A stretch of 64,000 nt of DNA from Vagococcus elongatus (GTDB taxonomy: Bacteria; Bacillota; Bacilli; Lactobacillales; Vagococcaceae). The notes below the pieces were generated by a model. It was not told the origin of the DNA and did not search any database. It saw only the letters and a program-made list of their open reading frames with translations. The stretch spans positions 124,001-188,000 of the forward strand of contig NZ_NGKA01000001.1 of the NCBI RefSeq assembly GCF_003987645.1, written 5' to 3'. This document shows, one piece after another, positions 17,663 through 26,237 of this stretch (the stretch's first letter is position 1; the number at the start of each line of letters is the position of its first letter). Position numbers and translations under genes: made by a program.

Positions 17663-18307
17663 TTAAGTGTAAAATAAAATCGAAAAGTACATGAGGCCCG
17701 CACCCAAGAGGACAAAGAAATGCCAGACCACATGCATGAATTTGAGACGTTTCATACTGTAGAATATTGCTCCGATTGTATACGCAGCACCGCCCCCTGC
17801 GAGAAGTAGAGTACCTCCAACACCAAGGCCTTCTAGCAAGGGTTTGAAAGCAATCAGACAAATCCAGCCCATTAAGATATATAAGATGACATCCGTTTTC
17901 CCTTTTTTCTTAAGAAAAATCGATTTGTAGACGATGCCTGCGATTGCCAGTGACCAAATCAATCCCAAGAGTACCCAGCCTAGTGTTCCTCCAATAACAA
18001 TCAGACAGTAGGGCGTATAGCTTCCGGCAATCAATAAATAGATGGAGCTGTGATCGAACACCTGAAAAACATTTTTTGCTTTCGTAAAAATCAAGCTGTG
18101 GTACAAGGTGGACGCCAGAAACAAGAGGATCAGGGTGGCACCGTAAATCGAATAGGAGACAATGTGAATGGCAGAACCCAATCTGGCTCCTTTGATTAAC
18201 AATACAATCAATCCGGCAATACTTAAACCCGCGCCAATGCCATGTGTCACGGCATTAAAGACTTCATTTACAATAATGTATTTTCTTGAAAAGTTAGCTT
18301 GCTGCAT
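17663..18307 (-). CDS. trhA: TrhA / hemolysin III family membrane protein
   Basis: A 214-residue integral membrane protein with seven hydrophobic segments, of the PAQR/hemolysin III superfamily. Conserved parts are EVFNAVTHGIGAGLS near residue 15, the STLYHSL motif near 66, VFDHSSIYLLIAGSYTPY near 84-101, and the HVVWHFFVLLGAG segment near the end. The His, Asp and Ser residues of these motifs are the family's likely metal ligands. TrhA in Bacillus affects membrane fluidity; a true haemolytic role is doubtful. The ATG follows GGGGTACG. It is a single gene, convergent with pduO. Confidence 0.88.
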   Translation of the reverse strand: MQQANFSRKYIIVNEVFNAVTHGIGAGLSIAGLIVLLIKGARLGSAIHIVSYSIYGATLILLFLASTLYHSLIFTKAKNVFQVFDHSSIYLLIAGSYTPYCLIVIGGTLGWVLLGLIWSLAIAGIVYKSIFLKKKGKTDVILYILMGWICLIAFKPLLEGLGVGGTLLLAGGGAAYTIGAIFYSMKRLKFMHVVWHFFVLLGAGLMYFSILFYT

Positions 18308-18434
18308 CGTACCCCTGCTTTCTAAGTTTATTTTAAGTGAAAAAGAGTATTATATCTGTTATAATTATTAGGAAAGTTTCCTTGTATATCATTTTACATG
18401 AAAATATTGATTTTATAAAGGATGGACTGATGAA

Positions 18435-19277
18435 ATGTCAAAAGTAAAAATTGTTACAGATTCAAGTGCTAAATTTGAACCTGGGGTTGCGGAGGCCCTA
18501 GGAGTGGAAATTATATCTTTGTCTATCATGGTAGACGATGTGATTTACAAAGATTCAGCTATTGATGGTGCTGAATATATGAAAATGATGGCTGCTGCTT
18601 CTGCACTGCCTAAAACAAGTCAGCCTCCAATAGGTGAGTTTGTTGAAGTTTATGACCGACTAGGAGCAGACGGATCGGAAATCATCTCTCTTCATCTGAC
18701 TGGTTTATTAAGCGGGACTGTCGAAGCTGCCAGACAGGCAAGTCAAATTTCAAAAAGCAAAGTGACGGTAATCGATAGCCACTTTACAGACCAATCCCTT
18801 GCTTTTTTAGTTGAAGATGCAGCCCAGCTAGCTAACGATGGTGCCGATGCCGAAACTATTTTGGCAGCCATTGAAAAAGGACAAAAAAATTCCCTTCTTT
18901 ATATAGGTGTTGCTAATTTGAATAATTTAGTTAAAGGGGGACGTATCAGTCGGGCGACGGGTGTTCTTTCAAACGTCTTCAATATACGCGTCGTTATGCA
19001 ATTGTTAGATACTGGTTTGGAAACCATGAGCAAAGGTCGTGGGAATAAAGCATTTAATCGCTGGTTTGATGACTTAAAGAAAGAGAAACTAAACAAATTG
19101 AGCAGCGTAAAAAAAATAGGTATCTCTCATGCGGCGGGTTTGGAAACAGCCTTGAAATTTAAAGAGGAATTACAAGAAATGTTCCCCAATGTTCATATTC
19201 CTGTTTTGGATACATCACCTATTGTTGCTACCCATACTGGTGAAGGTGCATTTGCCATCATGCTTTACTTAGAATAA
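18435..19277 (+). CDS. DegV family fatty-acid-binding protein
   Basis: A 280-residue DegV protein (FakB-like). Family parts are VKIVTDSSAKFEP at the start, LPKTSQPPIGEFVEVYDRL near residue 57, ISLHLTGLLSGTVEAARQA near 80-98 and KKIGISHAAGLETA near 220. DegV proteins bind a long-chain fatty acid and some present it to the kinase FakA. Whether this copy acts as FakB is unknown, since no FakA is in the window. The gene is monocistronic, with AAAGGATGG before the ATG and a terminator after. Confidence 0.9.
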   Translation: MSKVKIVTDSSAKFEPGVAEALGVEIISLSIMVDDVIYKDSAIDGAEYMKMMAAASALPKTSQPPIGEFVEVYDRLGADGSEIISLHLTGLLSGTVEAARQASQISKSKVTVIDSHFTDQSLAFLVEDAAQLANDGADAETILAAIEKGQKNSLLYIGVANLNNLVKGGRISRATGVLSNVFNIRVVMQLLDTGLETMSKGRGNKAFNRWFDDLKKEKLNKLSSVKKIGISHAAGLETALKFKEELQEMFPNVHIPVLDTSPIVATHTGEGAFAIMLYLE

Positions 19278-19284
19278 CATTAAA

Positions 19285-19313
19285 GGCAGATCATTGGTTT
19301 GATCTGTTTTTTT
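19285..19313 (+). terminator. Rho-independent terminator after the DegV gene
   Basis: CAGATCA (19287-19293) pairs with TGATCTG (19300-19306) around a 6-nt loop and is followed by seven T. Confidence 0.88.
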
Positions 19314-19336
19314 ATCCGAAGAAAGGAGAGGAATCG

Positions 19337-20173
19337 ATGAATATTATCAAAAAAAATGCAGTTTCGTTAACAGTTTTTTTCATCAGTTTAGCGTTAAGTA
19401 TTTTTATATTTTTGAAAGTTTTTCCAGCTGAAAAAGATTTAATGGTCACTTTGGATATTCCAGACAAGCAAACAGATTCTCTCTTTTTCGTAGCCATCGG
19501 AGATTCCTTGACCGAGGGTGTGGGGGACTCCACAGAGTCTGGAGGTTTTGTCCCATTGCTGGAGGATATGCTGGCCGAAGAAGCTAAATTAAATGTAGTA
19601 GAATCAGCCAATCACGGCAAATCTGGTGATCGAAGCGATCAAGTCTTCTCGCGAATCAAAAAAAGCAAGGACATCCAAGAAGATTTAGCAAAAGCTGATT
19701 TTATCACGTTGACAGTTGGCGGGAATGATTTGATGAAAATCATCAAGTCGGATTTGTTTAGCGATATCAACTTTGAAACTTTTAAGAAACCTAAGGAAAA
19801 TTATCAGAAAAACTTAGAAAAATTATTAGCATTGATTAGAGAGTATAATAAGACCGCCCCTATTTATCAGTTGGGAGTATATAATCCTTTCTATTTGAGT
19901 TTTAATCAAATTACGGAAATGCAGGAAATCGTTGATTTGTGGAATTTGACCGCCGAGGAAAGTATCAAATCATTCGATGATGTTTTCTTTGTGCCGATCA
20001 ATGACAACATATACAGCGGTATGAATACAACCAATGAAAATTCAGAAAATGGCGTCAATAATTTATTATCAGATGCAGATAACTTTCACCCAAACAATTT
20101 GGGCTATCAAATCATTGCTAATGAGTTTAAATCTAAATTGATGACTACAACTAAATTATGGCTGGAAGAATAG
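19337..20173 (+). CDS. membrane-anchored SGNH/GDSL hydrolase (YpmR-like)
   Basis: A 278-residue predicted extracellular lipase or esterase with one N-terminal transmembrane or signal-anchor segment (SLTVFFISLALSIFIFLKVF, about residues 10-29). All SGNH blocks are present: FVAIGDSLTEG near residue 49, the glycine in NHGKSGDRSDQ near 95, LTVGGNDLM near 120, and DNFHPNNLGY with the Asp-His pair near 250. The start follows AAAGGAGAGG. It is the first of a close cluster with YpmS, MsrA and YozE homologues. Its substrate is unknown. Confidence 0.88.
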   Translation: MNIIKKNAVSLTVFFISLALSIFIFLKVFPAEKDLMVTLDIPDKQTDSLFFVAIGDSLTEGVGDSTESGGFVPLLEDMLAEEAKLNVVESANHGKSGDRSDQVFSRIKKSKDIQEDLAKADFITLTVGGNDLMKIIKSDLFSDINFETFKKPKENYQKNLEKLLALIREYNKTAPIYQLGVYNPFYLSFNQITEMQEIVDLWNLTAEESIKSFDDVFFVPINDNIYSGMNTTNENSENGVNNLLSDADNFHPNNLGYQIIANEFKSKLMTTTKLWLEE

Positions 20174-20181
20174 GTGAGATA

Positions 20182-20871
20182 ATGGAAGAGAACCAATCTA
20201 AACGAAGAAAAAGACAGGAAAGTTCTGAGAAGTTACCGGAAAAAAACAAAAAAGTATCATCAAAGAAACATAACTTCTGGCAGTATGCTTTTCTCACACT
20301 GGTCGGCATCATTTTAGCTTTTGTCATCATCATCGGTGTACGAGTGACAGGCACAAGAGAAGTTGAATTTAAAAAAGCCCAAGAACAGTTGGTTTTACCA
20401 GATGATCCAAGCTTCCAAGTTTCTACGAATAAAGCACAATTAAATAAGGTTATCAGCTTTTATTTGAATGATTTCTTGAAAGACTCCGGTGTTCAATATA
20501 CTTTTTATCTGGAGAATCAGGCATTGCTGAACGGGACATTTAAAGTTTTAGGCTATCCCATGGAGTTCTTTTTATACTTTGAACCTTATGTGATGCAAGA
20601 TGGCAATATCCAGTTGAAAGCGAAAAATGTTTCTATTGGCTCTCTTGGTTTGCCAGTGAGTCAAGTGATGAATCAAGTCGCAGGATTTGATATGCCAAAA
20701 TGGGTGGAAATCGATCCTAAAAAAGAGCAAATTATTCTGCATTTAGATCAGCTTGTGATTGGAAACAATATTCATTTAAGAGCGGATCGCATAAATTTGG
20801 TAGATGATGATATTCGAATGAGCGTCTACTTAGATTTGGAAACTGAGAACAGCAACAAAAAGGAGGAGTAG
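20182..20871 (+). CDS. YpmS-family membrane protein (DUF2140)
   Basis: A 229-residue protein of the YpmS/DUF2140 family. A very basic cytoplasmic head ([20 protein letters not shown]) is followed by one membrane span ([19 protein letters not shown], about residues 40-58) and an extracellular domain with [32 protein letters not shown] 20182 is preferred because TAGGTGAGA precedes it; an upstream in-frame ATG at 20158 would overlap the hydrolase gene by 16 bp. It is commonly next to YpmR in Firmicutes. No biochemical role is established. Confidence 0.85.
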   Translation: MEENQSKRRKRQESSEKLPEKNKKVSSKKHNFWQYAFLTLVGIILAFVIIIGVRVTGTREVEFKKAQEQLVLPDDPSFQVSTNKAQLNKVISFYLNDFLKDSGVQYTFYLENQALLNGTFKVLGYPMEFFLYFEPYVMQDGNIQLKAKNVSIGSLGLPVSQVMNQVAGFDMPKWVEIDPKKEQIILHLDQLVIGNNIHLRADRINLVDDDIRMSVYLDLETENSNKKEE

Positions 20872-20873
20872 CA

Positions 20874-21395
20874 ATGTCAAACACAGCGGTATTTGCCGGA
20901 GGATGTTTTTGGTGCATGGTGCAGCCTTTTGACACACATCCGGGAATTATTTCAGTCATCTCTGGTTATACTGGAGGACACGTGGAAAACCCGACTTATG
21001 AGCAAGTATGTTCAGGTCTGACAGGGCACACAGAAGCTGTTGAAATCACTTATGACCCAGAATTGATTTCCTATGCAGAGTTAGTAGAAATTTACTGGCA
21101 GCAAACCGACCCGACGGATGCTTTTGGTCAATTTCAAGATCGGGGAGACAGTTATCGACCTGTGATATATTATCAAACTGAAGAAGAAAAGCAGATAGCA
21201 GAAAAAAGTCGCGAGCAGCTCCAAAATAGTAGCCGGTTTGATAAGCCAATCGTTACAGCCATAGAAGCAAAGACTGCTTTTTATCCGGCTGAAGATTATC
21301 ATCAGGATTTTTATCGGAAAAACCCTGCCAGATATCACGCCTCTAGTGGTTTGAGAGAAAAATTTATTGAGGAAAAATGGCAGCATGAGAAATAA
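20874..21395 (+). CDS. msrA: peptide-methionine (S)-S-oxide reductase MsrA
   Basis: A 173-residue repair enzyme that reduces methionine-S-sulfoxide. The catalytic motif [11 protein letters not shown] lies at residues 9-19. [22 protein letters not shown] and the [17 protein letters not shown] block near 78-95 complete the family pattern. The second cysteine near residue 46 is in the usual position, but I see no C-terminal cysteine. It starts 2 bp after ypmS with a GGAGG site and overlaps the next gene by 11 bp. Confidence 0.95.
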   Translation: MSNTAVFAGGCFWCMVQPFDTHPGIISVISGYTGGHVENPTYEQVCSGLTGHTEAVEITYDPELISYAELVEIYWQQTDPTDAFGQFQDRGDSYRPVIYYQTEEEKQIAEKSREQLQNSSRFDKPIVTAIEAKTAFYPAEDYHQDFYRKNPARYHASSGLREKFIEEKWQHEK

Positions 21396-21606
21396 AAGTT
21401 TTCATCAATTTGTTCAAACAAAGCGAAATCCAAAGGCGACAGATGCTTTGGCGACTTTAGCGGAAGAGATTTGTCAAGACTCCCAATTCCCTAGATTCTC
21501 TACCGAATATAATGAAATCAGTCGTTATCTAGAGGACAGTGTAAATTATGTTCAAAGCATGGATCATTTTGATGTATTGTGGCAGCAATATGAGGAAAAT
21601 ACTTGA
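21385..21606 (+). CDS. YozE-family protein (UPF0346, SAM-like fold)
   Basis: A 73-residue protein of the YozE family: [33 protein letters not shown], then [11 protein letters not shown] and [16 protein letters not shown] 21385 gives the usual family start ([10 protein letters not shown]) and overlaps msrA by 11 bp, so it relies on a GAGG site inside msrA or on coupling. The function is unknown. It ends the cluster before a very large terminator hairpin. Confidence 0.85.
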   Translation: MRNKSFHQFVQTKRNPKATDALATLAEEICQDSQFPRFSTEYNEISRYLEDSVNYVQSMDHFDVLWQQYEENT

Positions 21607-21660
21607 TCGTTATCAAAATAATTTTAAAGTATCACATAATTTTATCTCCGGTAGTTAAAG

Positions 21661-21740
21661 CGGACTTTGAGATCATATCAGATGTGGATGAACACTTGCG
21701 TTTTTTCACATCTGATTTGTCTTTGGAAGTCCGTTTTTTT
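21661..21740 (+). terminator. large terminator hairpin after yozE
   Basis: CGGACTT (21661-21667) pairs with AAGTCCG (21727-21733) at the base, and ATCAGATGTG (21677-21686) pairs with CACATCTGAT (21707-21716) above. Seven T follow. Confidence 0.85.
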
Positions 21741-21911
21741 CTTAAATATTAAAAAATGCTATATTTAAAGTTAACAATAAAAACTCAACATATTTTAAAG
21801 CAACGTATTTAGTGAAAAATATGCTTAATTCCTTCTTATAAAGTAACAAAAATGACAAAACTATAACAAAAACAAAAGAAATTAATAGTTATATTTCTTT
21901 TGTTTTTTTTA

Positions 21912-21940
21912 TTGCGAAATAATTACAAATGTATTACAAT
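21912..21940 (+). promoter_or_regulatory. sigma-A-type promoter of the OatA-like gene
   Basis: TTGCGA (-35) and TACAAT (-10) are separated by 17 bp, leaving a 5' leader of roughly 80 nt before the chosen start codon. Confidence 0.6.
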
Positions 21941-22025
21941 TAAAGGACGATATGACAAACTTAAATTTTTATACTTATATGATCTAAATTTAACAACTAG
22001 AAACTTTTCAAGGAGAATTTTATGG

Positions 22026-23876
22026 ATGCACACAAATAAAAATACAAAAAATTATATTACCAGCTTGGACGGTCTTAGAGCTTTTGCAGTCATACTGGTG
22101 CTTGGTTATCATTTCAGAATCCCGTTCTTCAATGGGGGCTTCATTGGGGTTGACATATTTTTCGTTTTATCAGGTTATTTAATCACAAGTATTTTATTGA
22201 AGGAATGGCAGAGAAGTGACTCTATCGATTTGAAATTATTTTGGAAAAAACGCTTGAAACGTTTGTATCCTGCTTTACTTTTTTTACTGGTGGTAATCAC
22301 CGGATTTGCACTTATTCTTATTCCTAAACATTTCCAATCTATTTTAAAAGCCGATGCAGCCGGGCTGACTTTGATAAGCAATTGGTGGTATATTTTCCAA
22401 GAAGTACCTTATGCAGATTTCTTTGCCGAACCGACTCCATTGAAACATCTTTGGTCTTTAGCAGTTGAAGGTCAGTTTTATCTACTTTATCCAGTTGTTT
22501 TTTTGTTATTTTTCAAATTTTTTAAACGTAAACGATATGTTTTTTATGGTTTATTTGCTGTTGGCACGGCCTCTGTTTTAACTATGATTTTTCTTTATCA
22601 GCCAGAGGCAATTGATAGAATTTACTACGGCACTGATACTCGAGTGTTCACACTTATTTTGGGCGGTTTATTTGCTTTTGTCTGGCCCTATGAGCGTTTA
22701 AATAAAAATGCTAACCGCTCCACAAAGGCAGCTCTTGATGTGATGGGTATTCTTATGACAGCGTTACTGATTGCCACAGTAGTCTCAGTCACAGAGTTTT
22801 CACCATTTTTGTATCAAGGTGGCTTCTTGCTGGTGGCATTGATGACGATAGGGTTGGTGGGTGTGATTATTCACCCATCCGCATCTTTAGGAAAATTGTT
22901 TTCCCATCCAGTTTTACGCTGGATCGGCAAACGGTCCTATAGTCTCTATTTATGGCACTACCCAATCATTGTGCTATCCACTCCTTTAAGAATTGGAAGT
23001 AATTATCGGATTGTACTGGTGATATCGCAAATCATTTTAAGCTTTTTGTTAGCTCATTTTACTTATGAATTAATTGAAAAACCGTTTAGAAATTTCACAT
23101 TGAAAGAAATTAAAGAGAAAATAGGCGGTCATTGGCATAATAATAGAGCCAGACTTCTGAAAAATCTATCATTAATATTAGTCTGTCTAGGGGTCATTTC
23201 TGCGACGAATTATTTTTTTAACAAAGAGTTGGTCAATCAGGCAAAAGAAAAAATCGTAGTCAAATCAGAACCTGAAAAACCAGAGCCAAAACCAGTCGTT
23301 GATAGCCGACCTCTGATAAATCAAATATTTGCCATTGGTGATTCTGTTATTTTAGGAGCTGAGAAGGAGATAGAAGATCGTTTCCCGGGAACTATCGTTG
23401 ATGGAAAAGTCAGCAGACAATTGGAAGAGGGAAGAAAAATCATTGAGGAAAAATATAAGGATAAGTTAGATGAAACAACTCTTCTCATCCTTGAATTAGG
23501 TTCTAATGGTCCTTTTTCGGAAAAAGATTTGGATGAATTGATTGAGTATACAGCACCAGCTCAACTTGCTTTTATTACCATCAAAATTCCTTTTAATTGG
23601 GAAAATCAAGTGAATAGCATCTTAGAAAATGCCTCAAATAAAATGGATAATATTCTTTTAATCGATTGGCATAGTTATGTTTCGGATAATTTAAGTCTTT
23701 TGGAGGTTGATGGGGTCCATCTCAATCTCTCAGGTGCCCAAGCCTACACTGATTTAATCGAAGAAACTATAATCACTGCATACAAAGTGGATTTGAAAGA
23801 AAAAACTCCTTCCGAGTCTGATGAGACTAAAGACAAACCTGCAGATGAAAAAGACATTAAAGAAACAGAAGATTAA
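22026..23876 (+). CDS. OatA-like acyltransferase with C-terminal SGNH domain
   Basis: A 616-residue membrane O-acyltransferase. The N-terminal acyltransferase-3 domain has about ten or eleven spans, with ITSLDGLRAFAVILVLGYHFRIPFF holding the catalytic histidine and FIGVDIFFVLSGYLIT after it. The external domain from about residue 420 is an SGNH hydrolase: FAIGDSVILGAEKEI, LELGSNGPF and DGVHLNLSGAQ. It ends in a charged, low-complexity tail. This layout matches OatA, which O-acetylates MurNAc and gives lysozyme resistance; teichoic or other polymers are alternative targets. ATG 22026 follows AAGGAGA. Confidence 0.88.
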   Translation: MHTNKNTKNYITSLDGLRAFAVILVLGYHFRIPFFNGGFIGVDIFFVLSGYLITSILLKEWQRSDSIDLKLFWKKRLKRLYPALLFLLVVITGFALILIPKHFQSILKADAAGLTLISNWWYIFQEVPYADFFAEPTPLKHLWSLAVEGQFYLLYPVVFLLFFKFFKRKRYVFYGLFAVGTASVLTMIFLYQPEAIDRIYYGTDTRVFTLILGGLFAFVWPYERLNKNANRSTKAALDVMGILMTALLIATVVSVTEFSPFLYQGGFLLVALMTIGLVGVIIHPSASLGKLFSHPVLRWIGKRSYSLYLWHYPIIVLSTPLRIGSNYRIVLVISQIILSFLLAHFTYELIEKPFRNFTLKEIKEKIGGHWHNNRARLLKNLSLILVCLGVISATNYFFNKELVNQAKEKIVVKSEPEKPEPKPVVDSRPLINQIFAIGDSVILGAEKEIEDRFPGTIVDGKVSRQLEEGRKIIEEKYKDKLDETTLLILELGSNGPFSEKDLDELIEYTAPAQLAFITIKIPFNWENQVNSILENASNKMDNILLIDWHSYVSDNLSLLEVDGVHLNLSGAQAYTDLIEETIITAYKVDLKEKTPSESDETKDKPADEKDIKETED

Positions 23877-23895
23877 AAAATGAGTGGTACATACG

Positions 23896-23941
23896 AACTT
23901 TTAAAAGTTAGATAGTTAAGCTAACTTTTGGAAGTTTTTTT
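23896..23941 (+). terminator. terminator after the OatA-like gene
   Basis: AAAAGTTAG pairs with CTAACTTTT, extended by outer ACTT/AAGT pairs, and is followed by seven T. The remaining bases up to the next gene at 24188 are AT-rich with no other feature seen. Confidence 0.8.
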
Positions 23942-24187
23942 CATAGCAAGAAAAAAATACTATCCACTCTGTTTTTGATGAGGATAAAAATCAAAACCGA
24001 ATATAAGTTTACATAATATATTTATTGGACTGATTTTTCGAAAAACCAAGAACAAAAAATTGATTTGTTGTCATATTAATTAGCTTGTGACATAAAAAAC
24101 AGCGGTTTTTTTATTCTAAAACATATTAATTATGCTAAACTATGAGAATAGAGGATAGTTAAGAACATCACAATAAAGGAGTAAAAA

Positions 24188-24793
24188 ATGACAACTAAGA
24201 AAAAACATTTTTTATTAGCGGTAGTCTGTTTAATGAGTGGTTTATTATTAGCTGGCTGTCAAGATATCAAGATGTGGTTCAAAGGTTTCGAAGAGAGTTT
24301 TAAAGGGTTAGAAATGACAATTAGGACCTATGATGAAGAAAGTCAAATCATGGATGAAATTGTCGGGAAATCAATCAAGTTGGAAAGAGATGACACATTC
24401 GATTCCGATGAAGAAAGTCAAGACTCCAGTGTCATTCAAATAACTATTGGGAATAAAGAAATGCATCATGTAGGCTCATCAATGATTATTGAAGAAACAG
24501 GACTAGACAATATCTTTGATGATTTTAGTGAGACCGTGGATATACAAAATTTCGATCGTGGGATTCCAATTGTGAACTCGATGATTAACGATTATAAACA
24601 ATCTTTTTCAGGAAAAGAAAAGGTTATACTGATTAGGAGTCAAAACGGCACCCCATTAGCAACTTATGCTGGGAAAAAAGTCTCTTTATATAAAACAGAA
24701 GTCCCCAAAAGTACTGGCATCCTGATTGATGGAAAATATTTATTTCTTTACCGATGTGATTACACCATTTACGACTTAGATTTATTTCAATAA
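24188..24793 (+). CDS. DUF5052-like lipoprotein
   Basis: A 201-residue predicted lipoprotein. The signal peptide ends in lipobox LLLAGC, with Cys near residue 24. The mature part opens QDIKMWFKGFEESFKGLEMTIRTYDEESQIMDEIVGKSIKLERD, a pattern I recognise from DUF5052 proteins of lactic acid bacteria. An acidic stretch (DDTFDSDEESQDSS) follows. The function is unknown. AAAGGAG precedes the ATG. The gene may be co-transcribed with the small MazG-like gene 28 bp downstream. Confidence 0.72.
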   Translation: MTTKKKHFLLAVVCLMSGLLLAGCQDIKMWFKGFEESFKGLEMTIRTYDEESQIMDEIVGKSIKLERDDTFDSDEESQDSSVIQITIGNKEMHHVGSSMIIEETGLDNIFDDFSETVDIQNFDRGIPIVNSMINDYKQSFSGKEKVILIRSQNGTPLATYAGKKVSLYKTEVPKSTGILIDGKYLFLYRCDYTIYDLDLFQ

Positions 24794-24821
24794 TCAGAAA
24801 TCCAAATTTGAGGAGACATTA

Positions 24822-25118
24822 ATGAAAGAACATGAATATTTAATGATTGTGGCTATGGAAGAATGTGCAGAGATTCAGCAGGCTTTGTCCAAATCTTTAA
24901 GATTTGGTTTGGATGATACCCATCCAGAAACACCGGAACTCTCAAATGAGAAACAAGTGTTGTTGGAATTTTATCAATTGTGTGCGGTGATGGAGAGACT
25001 GCAGAAAGAACGAGTCCTCCAGACCCCATCAGAAATGCAAATTGACGATATTAAAACAAGAAAGATGGAAAAAGTGGCACATTTTATGAAATACTCTAAG
25101 TCTAAAAAAATTATATAA
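24822..25118 (+). CDS. small MazG-like protein
   Basis: A 98-residue all-helical protein. The segment MEECAEIQQALSKSLRFG near residues 12-29 resembles the EExxE helix of MazG-type nucleotide pyrophosphohydrolases, especially short phage-type versions. The second helix, LLEFYQLCAVMERLQ, has Glu but lacks the full ExxD pair, so activity is uncertain. Its ATG follows GAGGAG. It sits between the lipoprotein gene and a terminator. The alternative is a protein of unknown function with only chance similarity. Confidence 0.55.
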   Translation: MKEHEYLMIVAMEECAEIQQALSKSLRFGLDDTHPETPELSNEKQVLLEFYQLCAVMERLQKERVLQTPSEMQIDDIKTRKMEKVAHFMKYSKSKKII

Positions 25119-25147
25119 TGGTCATCACTAACTGATTGACAAAAGAA

Positions 25148-25192
25148 AAAACTGAGAAAACAGAAGAACTGTTCTCCCAGTTTTTATTTTTT
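25148..25192 (+). terminator. terminator before the iron transport operon
   Basis: AAACTGAGAAAACAG pairs imperfectly with CTGTTCTCCCAGTTT and is followed by a T-rich tract. Confidence 0.75.
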
Positions 25193-25215
25193 CACAAAAA
25201 TATTTAAAAATCATC

Positions 25216-25244
25216 TTGCCTTTTTCTGTGAAAACTCATACAAT
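25216..25244 (+). promoter_or_regulatory. sigma-A-type promoter of the siderophore operon
   Basis: TTGCCT (-35) and TACAAT (-10) are 17 bp apart. The expected start of transcription falls at the edge of the Fur-like box. Confidence 0.6.
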
Positions 25245-25251
25245 AATTATC

Positions 25252-25270
25252 GAGAGTGAAAATCATTCTC
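25252..25270. promoter_or_regulatory. Fur box of the siderophore operon
   Basis: GAGAGTGA-AAA-TCATTCTC is a near-perfect inverted repeat with one mismatched pair. It matches the Fur-box core (TGAnAATnATTnTCA type) and lies just after the -10 element, where repressor binding would block transcription. Confidence 0.75.
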
Positions 25271-25289
25271 AATTAAGAAGGAGGGCTCA

Positions 25290-26237
25290 TTGAGAAAAAC
25301 TATCTTATTGATTACTTTGTTAATCTTAACTATAAGTTCCATCTTTGTCGGTGTTCAAAGCATTTCTATCATGGATGTTTTTGATTTAGATTCAAATCAG
25401 TCACTGATTTTATGGAGTACGAGAGTGCCTCGTACTATTAGTTTGATCATCGCTGGTGCGACAGCCAGTGTTTGTGGATTGATCATGCAGCATCTCACTC
25501 AAAATAAGTTTGTATCGCCAACGACTGCCGGAACAATGGACAGTGCACGTCTGGGTATTTTAGTCGTGATGATTTTTTTCCCCAATGCTTCTAATATTAA
25601 TCGTTCATTGATAGCTTTTATTTTTTCTTTTCTAGGAAGCTTGCTGTTCATCCAACTAATCAACTTATTACCTCATAAAAATCAAGTCATGGTTCCTCTC
25701 ATTGGTTTGATGTTTGGAAATATCATTGGGTCAGTGGTTACTTTTTTTGCTTATCAGTTCCAGTTGATTCAAAATATGTCGTCTTGGTTGCAAGGAAATT
25801 TTGCGACAGTCAGCCGAAATGGGTATGAATTGATTTATGTGAGTGTGCCGCTGTTGTTAATAGCTTATGTCTACGCCTATCAGTTCACGCTTGTGGGCAT
25901 GGGAAGGGACATGGCATCAAGCTTGGGATTGAATTACCGGTTGATTCAGTTGTTCGGACTTGGCATCGTAGCGATTGCCAGCAGTGTGATGCTTGTAACC
26001 ATTGGAAATTTACCTTTTCTTGGAATAGTCATCCCCAATTTAGTTTCTCTTTACATGGGAGACCAGATGAAACAGACGCTTTGGGTCACAGCGGGAGCAG
26101 GCAGTGCTTTTTTGATTTTTTGTGACATTATTTCTCGTGTGATTATCCAGCCTTTTGAAGTACCTGTCAGTCTAGTTGTAGGAATCATCGGCAGCGTCAT
26201 TTTTATCATTCTTTTGCTAAAAGGTGGGGAAAAATGA
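25290..26237 (+). CDS. yclN: iron-siderophore ABC transporter permease (YclN-like)
   Basis: A 315-residue FecCD-family permease, first gene of a four-gene iron-siderophore importer in the same order as Bacillus yclNOPQ (petrobactin) and the ceu/fat systems. The family motif LWSTRVPRTISLIIAGATASVCGLIMQHLTQNKFVSP near residues 42-78 is clear, as is the RDMASSLGLNY coupling loop near 210. The TTG start follows AAGGAGGG. It has 8-9 hydrophobic segments. The ligand is inferred only from gene order. A Fur-like box and promoter lie directly upstream. Confidence 0.88.
   Translation: MRKTILLITLLILTISSIFVGVQSISIMDVFDLDSNQSLILWSTRVPRTISLIIAGATASVCGLIMQHLTQNKFVSPTTAGTMDSARLGILVVMIFFPNASNINRSLIAFIFSFLGSLLFIQLINLLPHKNQVMVPLIGLMFGNIIGSVVTFFAYQFQLIQNMSSWLQGNFATVSRNGYELIYVSVPLLLIAYVYAYQFTLVGMGRDMASSLGLNYRLIQLFGLGIVAIASSVMLVTIGNLPFLGIVIPNLVSLYMGDQMKQTLWVTAGAGSAFLIFCDIISRVIIQPFEVPVSLVVGIIGSVIFIILLLKGGEK

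Noticed and set aside
24822-25118. Toxin-antitoxin reading of the lipoprotein and MazG-like pair
   Set aside because: MazG-like similarity does not imply MazEF, and the partner is a lipoprotein.
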